Source of the DNA: UMGS1696 sp963643035
GTDB lineage: Bacteria > Bacillota > Clostridia > Oscillospirales > CAG-272
DNA: 64,000 nucleotides
Assembly: GCA_963643035.1 (NCBI GenBank)
Contig: CAVIKO010000004.1
Span: 21,289 to 85,288 of the forward strand
Direction: 5' to 3'
Positions 59,150-64,000 of this stretch are shown here, piece after piece (the stretch's first letter is position 1; every line of letters starts with the position of its first letter). The notes under the pieces were generated by a model that saw only the letters and a program-made list of their open reading frames with translations, did not search any database and was not told the DNA's origin. The translations under genes and the position numbers were made by a program.

Positions 59150-60784
59150 ATGGTCATTACGGAGCTGCTCGAGAGAAACGCGAAGCTCTATCCCACGGAC
59201 ACGGCATTGGTCGAGGTCAATCCCGCCGTTAAGCCGCAGCCGCATCAGACATGGCGAGAATACAGCCTGATCGAAACCACGCCGGGCGGTCGCTATCGCC
59301 GGGAAATGACGTGGAAGGATTTCGATACCAAGGCGAATCGGTTCGCGAATCTCCTTTTGACGCGGAACGTGAAAAAGGGAGACAAGGTCGCGATTTTGCT
59401 CATGAACTGTCTCGAATGGCTGCCGATTTATTTCGGAATCCTGAAAACAGGCGCGCTTGCTGTTCCGATGAATTATCGCTATACCGCCGAGGAGATCCGC
59501 TATTGTGCCGAGCTTGCCGACGTGGATGTGTTGGTGTTCGGCGAGGAATTCATCACCCGTGTGGACACGGTGCGGGAAAAGCTGCCGCGTGTAAAGAACT
59601 GGTTTTATGTCGGTGAAGAATGTCCCGATTTTGCGGACAGCTACGATCGGCTTGTCACCTACTGCTCGTCCATCGCGCCGGCCGTGGCAATTGAGGAGGA
59701 TGACGACGCAGCGATCTACTTCTCGTCTGGTACGACCGGATTCCCGAAGGCGATCCTCCACGCGCATAAGGCTCTCATCAACGCCTGCCGCACCGAGCAG
59801 AATCATCACGGACAGCAGAAGAACGATGTGTTTCTCTGCATCCCGCCGCTCTACCACACGGGTGCGAAAATGCACTGGTTCGGTTCTCTTCTCTCCGCAG
59901 GCAAAGCGGTCATCCTCAAGGGTGTGAAGCCGGAGTGGATTCTGCGCACCGTATCGGAGGAGGGTTGCACCATCGTGTGGCTCCTCGTGCCGTGGGCGCA
60001 GGACATACTCGATGCCATCGATCGCGGAGAGATCCAACTGGAGGATTACCGACTGTCTCAATGGCGGCTCATGCATATCGGCGCACAGCCTGTACCGCCG
60101 TCACTTATCAAGCGCTGGGAGAAGGTTTTCCCGCATCACCAGTATGATACAAACTACGGACTGTCTGAATCGATCGGTCCCGGCTGCGTCCATCTCGGTG
60201 TGGAAAACATCCGTAAGGTCGGCGCGATCGGCATCCCCGGTTACCTCTGGGAGGCAGATGTGGTTCGGGCGGACGGTACGTCTGTCACAGGCGATGAGGT
60301 CGGCGAACTGATAGTGCGCGGTCCGGGCGTCATGAAATGCTACTACAAAAATCCGGACGCGACGGCGGAAATCCTGAAGGGTGGCTGGCTCTATACCGGA
60401 GATATGGCACGGCGCGACGAGGAAGGCTTTATTTACCTTGTGGATCGGAAGAAAGATGTGATTATCACCGGCGGCGAAAATCTGTATCCGGTGCAGATTG
60501 AAGACTTCCTGCGGCAGAACGAAAAAATCAAAGACGTCGCCGTGATTGGATTGCCGGATGACAGACTTGGCGAAATTGCCGCCGCCATCATTGAGCTGAA
60601 ACCCGGTATGACGGCGACGGAGGACGAAATCAATGCGTTCTGCATGGAGCTTCCGCGCTATAAAAGACCGCGCAGAATCATATTCGCGGAGGTACCGCGC
60701 AATCCGACCGGAAAGATTGAGAAGCCTCTTCTCCGGAAGATCTATTGTGGAAAGCGGCTCGTTGAAGTGCAGACTACGAAATAA
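59150..60784 (+). CDS. AMP-forming acyl/aryl-CoA ligase
   Basis: A 544-residue class I adenylate-forming enzyme that activates a carboxylic acid with ATP and CoA. YFSSGTTGFPK (190-200) is the phosphate loop; YGLSES, GWLYTGDMARRDEEG, DRKKDVIITGGENLYPVQIE and the terminal NPTGKIEK with catalytic Lys follow in normal order. The chain length of the substrate is not readable. Control by a tyrosine T-box suggests an aromatic acid related to tyrosine. ATG at 59150 has GGGGAGG upstream. The kinase gene follows 44 bases on. Confidence 0.88.
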   Translation: MVITELLERNAKLYPTDTALVEVNPAVKPQPHQTWREYSLIETTPGGRYRREMTWKDFDTKANRFANLLLTRNVKKGDKVAILLMNCLEWLPIYFGILKTGALAVPMNYRYTAEEIRYCAELADVDVLVFGEEFITRVDTVREKLPRVKNWFYVGEECPDFADSYDRLVTYCSSIAPAVAIEEDDDAAIYFSSGTTGFPKAILHAHKALINACRTEQNHHGQQKNDVFLCIPPLYHTGAKMHWFGSLLSAGKAVILKGVKPEWILRTVSEEGCTIVWLLVPWAQDILDAIDRGEIQLEDYRLSQWRLMHIGAQPVPPSLIKRWEKVFPHHQYDTNYGLSESIGPGCVHLGVENIRKVGAIGIPGYLWEADVVRADGTSVTGDEVGELIVRGPGVMKCYYKNPDATAEILKGGWLYTGDMARRDEEGFIYLVDRKKDVIITGGENLYPVQIEDFLRQNEKIKDVAVIGLPDDRLGEIAAAIIELKPGMTATEDEINAFCMELPRYKRPRRIIFAEVPRNPTGKIEKPLLRKIYCGKRLVEVQTTK

Positions 60785-60828
60785 ATTGCCCGGAGGGGAT
60801 TCGGGGGACAGGAAAGGAAATCGCTCAG

Positions 60829-61896
60829 ATGAAGGATTGCATGACGCTCTATCGGAACCTCGCAAAGAAATATCCGCTTACCGCACCGCAGGATGCCGTG
60901 AAGCTCGCGTATCAATCCGTCTATGGCGGTGGGCATCTGGTCACCGATTGTGCGCGCGCCTTGGCTTATCTCCAGGAGGAAAACGAAGCCGTTTCTGCAC
61001 AGGAATGGACAGTGGAAGATATTGGCGGGGGACACGCGAGACTGTATCTCGGAAACGCGCCGATCGATGCCGTGTTCGCCCTGTTCACGTGCAGTGCCGA
61101 TCGGGATGCCCGCTATGCGGGAGCAGACAGGGAAGAACGGTTCCGGGAGCAGCTTGCACTTTTGGCACGTCTTGCGGAGAATGGGTATTTCCGTTTTTCG
61201 GCAGAAGAATTTCAGACGTATGTACGCGCGTATTTGTCGGAGGGGATCCGTCCTGTACATCATAGCGACACATATCGGACGGCGTATACACCCGCATATC
61301 GGATCATCCGGCGGGAATATGTCCCGTATCTTACTGCGATTTTCCAAATGTACATCACAGTTGCCAAAAAGGAGCGGGTATTGGTCGCCATCGATGGTAT
61401 GGCGGGGAGCGGAAAGAGTCGGCTTGCCGAGCTGTTTGCGGAGCTTGTAGGCGCGGATGTCATCCATATGGACGATTTCTTCCTTCCGACGAATAAGCGA
61501 ACCATGGAACGGCTGACAGAGGTGGGCGGCAATGTGGATTACGAGCGTTTTTCCGAGGAGGTTCTGCCGGAGCTTACGAAAGACGAGTGGAAGCCGTTTT
61601 CCTACCGGATCTACGACTGTGGCGTCAAGGCGCTCCATGGGGAACGGCTGATCGGCATGAGCCGGGTGCGGATTGTCGAAGGTTCCTACGCGCTCCATCC
61701 TGCTTTTGGCAAATACTATGATTTCGCGATCTTTCTCCACATTACACCAGAGGAGCAGATGCGCCGGATTCTCAAGCGAAACGGCAATGTGCTGGGTGAA
61801 CGATTCCGCAACGTCTGGATTCCGCGCGAGAACACCTACTTCCGGGAAAAACGGATTGCCGAGCGGTGTCGCTATGTGATCCGCAATCAGGACTAA
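60829..61896 (+). CDS. Two-domain P-loop kinase (uridine kinase-like C-terminal domain)
   Basis: A 355-residue protein. Residues about 1-175 form an unrecognised domain with YQSVYGGGHLV and DIGGGHARLYLG. From about 182 a nucleoside kinase fold begins: AIDGMAGSGKSRLAEL is the Walker A loop, VIHMDDFFLP the Walker B/substrate Asp strand, and IVEGSYALHP a later core motif, as in uridine kinase. FRNVWIPRENTYF lies in the lid region. The phosphate acceptor is unknown. It is probably cotranscribed with the CoA ligase under T-box control. GGAAAGGA precedes the ATG. Confidence 0.68.
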   Translation: MKDCMTLYRNLAKKYPLTAPQDAVKLAYQSVYGGGHLVTDCARALAYLQEENEAVSAQEWTVEDIGGGHARLYLGNAPIDAVFALFTCSADRDARYAGADREERFREQLALLARLAENGYFRFSAEEFQTYVRAYLSEGIRPVHHSDTYRTAYTPAYRIIRREYVPYLTAIFQMYITVAKKERVLVAIDGMAGSGKSRLAELFAELVGADVIHMDDFFLPTNKRTMERLTEVGGNVDYERFSEEVLPELTKDEWKPFSYRIYDCGVKALHGERLIGMSRVRIVEGSYALHPAFGKYYDFAIFLHITPEEQMRRILKRNGNVLGERFRNVWIPRENTYFREKRIAERCRYVIRNQD

Positions 61897-61913
61897 ACGA
61901 ACATTCTCATACT

Positions 61914-61975
61914 GCAGCACCCGTGCTGTAGCACCCGTGCTGATCTGCGTTTGTGGATCGGCATGGGTGTTTTTG
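61914..61975 (+). terminator. Terminator with tandem-repeated arm
   Basis: A perfect-length 14-bp stem: CACCCGTGCTGATC (61932-61945) with GATCGGCATGGGTG (61956-61969, G-U pairs), followed by TTTTTG. The 5' arm core AGCACCCGTGCTG is duplicated in tandem just upstream (about 61916 and 61930). Confidence 0.8.
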
Positions 61976-62059
61976 ATGTGTGCGTTTCCAAAAGACAGTG
62001 GCCCGATGCGCGTACATTTGTGCTTCTTTTATGAAAATCGTAACTTTTTCGTTTTTATC

Positions 62060-62088
62060 TTGCAATTCCCGCACATATCCTGTATAAT
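62060..62088 (+). promoter_or_regulatory. Promoter of LCP-like gene
   Basis: TTGCAA (62060-62065) and TATAAT (62083-62088) with a 17-base spacer, about 85 bases upstream of the ATG. Confidence 0.72.
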
Positions 62089-62172
62089 ATATCATATGTA
62101 GCTTTCTCCGTATAGCATGTGCGGAGAACAACACCGCTTCCCGTTGCAGGAAGAGGTTTCAGGAGAAAAAAT

Positions 62173-63426
62173 ATGTTATCCGCTTTCAAAAATTTTGCGG
62201 TGACGTTTGTGATCGCGGCGGTTGTGTTCGGGATTATCGGCTATTTCGCCACTCGATTCGTCACTGCCACGGTCAGTGATATTTTAGACAGCGAAATTAC
62301 AGAGCTTGACAGTATACTGTCCGCCGAAACCGAGACGGAATCCGGTGCCCAGTCCGGTGCGGTGGAGAGCGGGACAGAGGAAGCAGGGGATGGCTCCTCC
62401 ACGGATGTTTCTGCAGAAGAGCAGACGCCGGAGGGAGAGAGTTTCTCGTTTCTTGTAATCACATCCGGATATCGTCCCGAACTGTTTGGCGATTATTTGC
62501 CGACCGCGGCGGATTTGGATGATCTGCGCAGTAAGATTGCCGGATATGTCACCGCATCCGATTCCTTTGGGGTACTTTCCAAACGGTATCGGGAACGACA
62601 GGCAACCTCCATTACTCTGGTTCGTGCGGACAAGGAACGGCGGGAGTATACCTATACCTACATATCCCCGGAAACGCGCGTCTATACGTCTACGGGTTAT
62701 CATACGCTCGGTGAAGTCTACGATCTTTACGATTACACGTATATCCCGCAATATGTCACCTCACTGACCGGTATTGCCATCGACTACACCTTCCTCCTCG
62801 ACGGATACAATTTCGATGAGTTTCTCACGCTGATGGGAAATGTGTATGTCAACAATCCGAAGGATATTTATTCCGACGGCGTATATCATACAACCCGCTC
62901 TGGTTATTCCGTGGAGCAGATCAACGAGAACGGCGAGAAGGTCACGTCTCAATTTTCCAACACCCTCGTGTTGTCTGCCGGGAACATAGAATACAATCTG
63001 TATTCCTCGCACATCATGAATACGCTGAAGGAACGTTCGTCCGCTGATATTGAGACAAAAGGAAAATTCACCGTGGAGCTTGTGAAAACCTATCTCGGCA
63101 AGCTCGCTGCGATGGATAAGGAGACGTTCCGCACCACAATGCAGTCCCTGCTGATCCTTTCGGACGCGCAATCCGCCACCAAAACGTGGAATGCGGACGG
63201 CACCGTTTCGGAAGAACCGGCGACCCCGATTCTTGAAACCGACTTTACTGAGGCAGACATCGATACCATCTACGAGATGGTCAACGCGGCGACGTATTTC
63301 TCGGACAGCAATATCGCGTATCCCGGCAATTATCTTCAGGAAACGGATGCACACGACGCATATTACGATCCGAGTATCCGTGATGCTGTAAAGCAATTCC
63401 TGCCGTATCGATTTACGGCAAAATAA
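62173..63426 (+). CDS. Membrane-anchored, divergent LytR-CpsA-Psr (LCP)-like protein
   Basis: A 417-residue type II membrane protein: one N-terminal helix (about 8-30, TFVIAAVVFGIIGYFATRFV), a Ser/Glu/Thr-rich linker (35-95), then an extracellular domain. FSFLVITSGYRPELF, ISPETRVYTSTG, LTGIAIDYTFLLDGYNFDEF and VNNPKDIYSDG follow the order of LCP landmarks. LCP enzymes attach wall polymers to peptidoglycan. The usual Ser-Asp-Thr and Arg-Asp catalytic signatures are not evident, so it may be inactive or altered. AGGAGA precedes the ATG. Next gene is glycyl-tRNA synthetase. Confidence 0.55.
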   Translation: MLSAFKNFAVTFVIAAVVFGIIGYFATRFVTATVSDILDSEITELDSILSAETETESGAQSGAVESGTEEAGDGSSTDVSAEEQTPEGESFSFLVITSGYRPELFGDYLPTAADLDDLRSKIAGYVTASDSFGVLSKRYRERQATSITLVRADKERREYTYTYISPETRVYTSTGYHTLGEVYDLYDYTYIPQYVTSLTGIAIDYTFLLDGYNFDEFLTLMGNVYVNNPKDIYSDGVYHTTRSGYSVEQINENGEKVTSQFSNTLVLSAGNIEYNLYSSHIMNTLKERSSADIETKGKFTVELVKTYLGKLAAMDKETFRTTMQSLLILSDAQSATKTWNADGTVSEEPATPILETDFTEADIDTIYEMVNAATYFSDSNIAYPGNYLQETDAHDAYYDPSIRDAVKQFLPYRFTAK

Positions 63427-63476
63427 TTTTCAGACAGCGAATCAAAACTTTTCATATATGAAAGGACAACAAGCAT

Positions 63477-64000
63477 ATGAGTAATCGGATGCCCAACGCC
63501 GAGAAAACGATGGATAAGATCGTGGCGTTATGCAAAAACAGAGGCTTTATTTACGCCGGAAGCGAAATCTACGGCGGTCTATCCAATTCGTGGGATTACG
63601 GTCCGCTGGGTGTGGAATTTAAGAACAACGTCAAGAAGGCATGGTGGAAGAAGTTTGTCACCGAATGCAAGTATAATGTTGGACTCGATTCCGCGATCAT
63701 CATGAACCCTCAGACATGGGTTGCCTCCGGTCATCTCGGCGGTTTTTCCGATCCGCTCATGGACTGTAAGGTTTGCAAGAGCCGTCACAGAGCTGACAAG
63801 CTCATTGAGGATTACGCGTTCCAGAACCACCTCGATGTGAATCCAGCAGGCTGGTCGGATGATGAGATGAGTGCATACATCAAGGAAAACCATATCGTAT
63901 GCCCCGACTGCGGCAGTGCCGACTTTACCCCGATCCGTAAATTCAATCTGATGTTCAAGACCATCATCGGCGTAACGGAGGATTCCGCAAACACCGTATA
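63477..64000 (+). CDS. glyS: Glycyl-tRNA synthetase, single-chain dimeric type (3' end beyond window)
   Basis: The first 174 codons of a class II synthetase. The start AEKTMDKIVALCKNRGFIYAGSEIYGG and SNSWDYGPLGVEFKNNVK, followed by MNPQTWVASGHLGGFSDPL, are diagnostic of the alpha2-type GlyRS found in many Bacillota and in eukaryotes, not the alpha2beta2 GlyQS form. CKVC and CPDC are the zinc-like Cys pairs. GAAAGGA precedes the ATG. The 50-base gap upstream contains no T-box; transcription may continue from the LCP-like gene. Confidence 0.93.
   Translation, partial: MSNRMPNAEKTMDKIVALCKNRGFIYAGSEIYGGLSNSWDYGPLGVEFKNNVKKAWWKKFVTECKYNVGLDSAIIMNPQTWVASGHLGGFSDPLMDCKVCKSRHRADKLIEDYAFQNHLDVNPAGWSDDEMSAYIKENHIVCPDCGSADFTPIRKFNLMFKTIIGVTEDSANTV

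Overview
The window reads as chromosome of an anaerobic Clostridia-type Bacillota, roughly 55-57% GC by eye. Support: AGGAGG-type ribosome binding sites, sigma-A promoters with 17-bp spacers, lipobox lipoproteins, a T-box leader, a [FeFe] hydrogenase-like protein, adjacent hisS/aspS and many glycan-active enzymes. That is typical of gut-associated fermenters, but I cannot place it to genus. No rRNA, CRISPR array, transposase, integrase or prophage gene is visible.

Layout. 1-6.2 kb: glycan degradation (partial GH2, sialidase-like, GH18, TIM-barrel sugar isomerase, GH43 with discoidin-like tail). 6.2-10.4 kb, minus strand: radical SAM/SPASM, cupin, nitroreductase, M28 peptidase, PHP phosphoesterase. 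10.5-15.3 kb: carAB with a leader holding two promoters, a small ORF and an intrinsic terminator. 15.3-21.2 kb: oxidoreductases, an AT-richer pair (solute-binding lipoprotein and NAD-dependent epimerase) and a Gfo/Idh/MocA protein, divergent from an AraC regulator. 22.3-27.1 kb: a secreted CBM9-like wall protein behind a consensus promoter, LysR regulator, APH-like kinase, thioredoxin-like ferredoxin and [FeFe] hydrogenase-like protein. 27.2-33.5 kb: ArsB/SLC13-like permease, second solute-binding lipoprotein, GH106-like glycosidase.

33.5-38.1 kb: aspS, a MazG-like protein, hisS and tRNA-Gln, followed by a gene-poor stretch with possible remnants. 38.7-47.1 kb: a long minus-strand array (LarA-like, PHP, gnd, PfkB sugar kinase, DMT transporter, NAT/GNAT-type acyltransferase, 2-hydroxyacid dehydrogenase, beta-sandwich protein) that suggests sugar-acid metabolism. 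47.3-58.4 kb: purine operon purE-purF-purM-purN-purO-like-AICAR formyltransferase-purD-purL, behind a leader resembling a ZTP riboswitch. The last two steps of IMP synthesis are on separate proteins rather than bifunctional PurH.

58.7-64 kb: a T-box leader whose specifier reads UAC (Tyr) precedes an AMP-forming acyl-CoA ligase and a two-domain P-loop kinase; then a divergent LCP-like membrane protein and the start of glycyl-tRNA synthetase.

Best leads: (1) the tyrosine T-box on a CoA ligase, suggesting aromatic-acid salvage into tyrosine; (2) the carAB leader with a terminator inside a small ORF; (3) a three-copy ~95-bp intergenic palindrome whose stem changes in a compensatory way; (4) split PurH plus the candidate ZTP riboswitch. 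All calls are from reading the sequence; no search was run. Coordinates of short sites may be off by a base or two.
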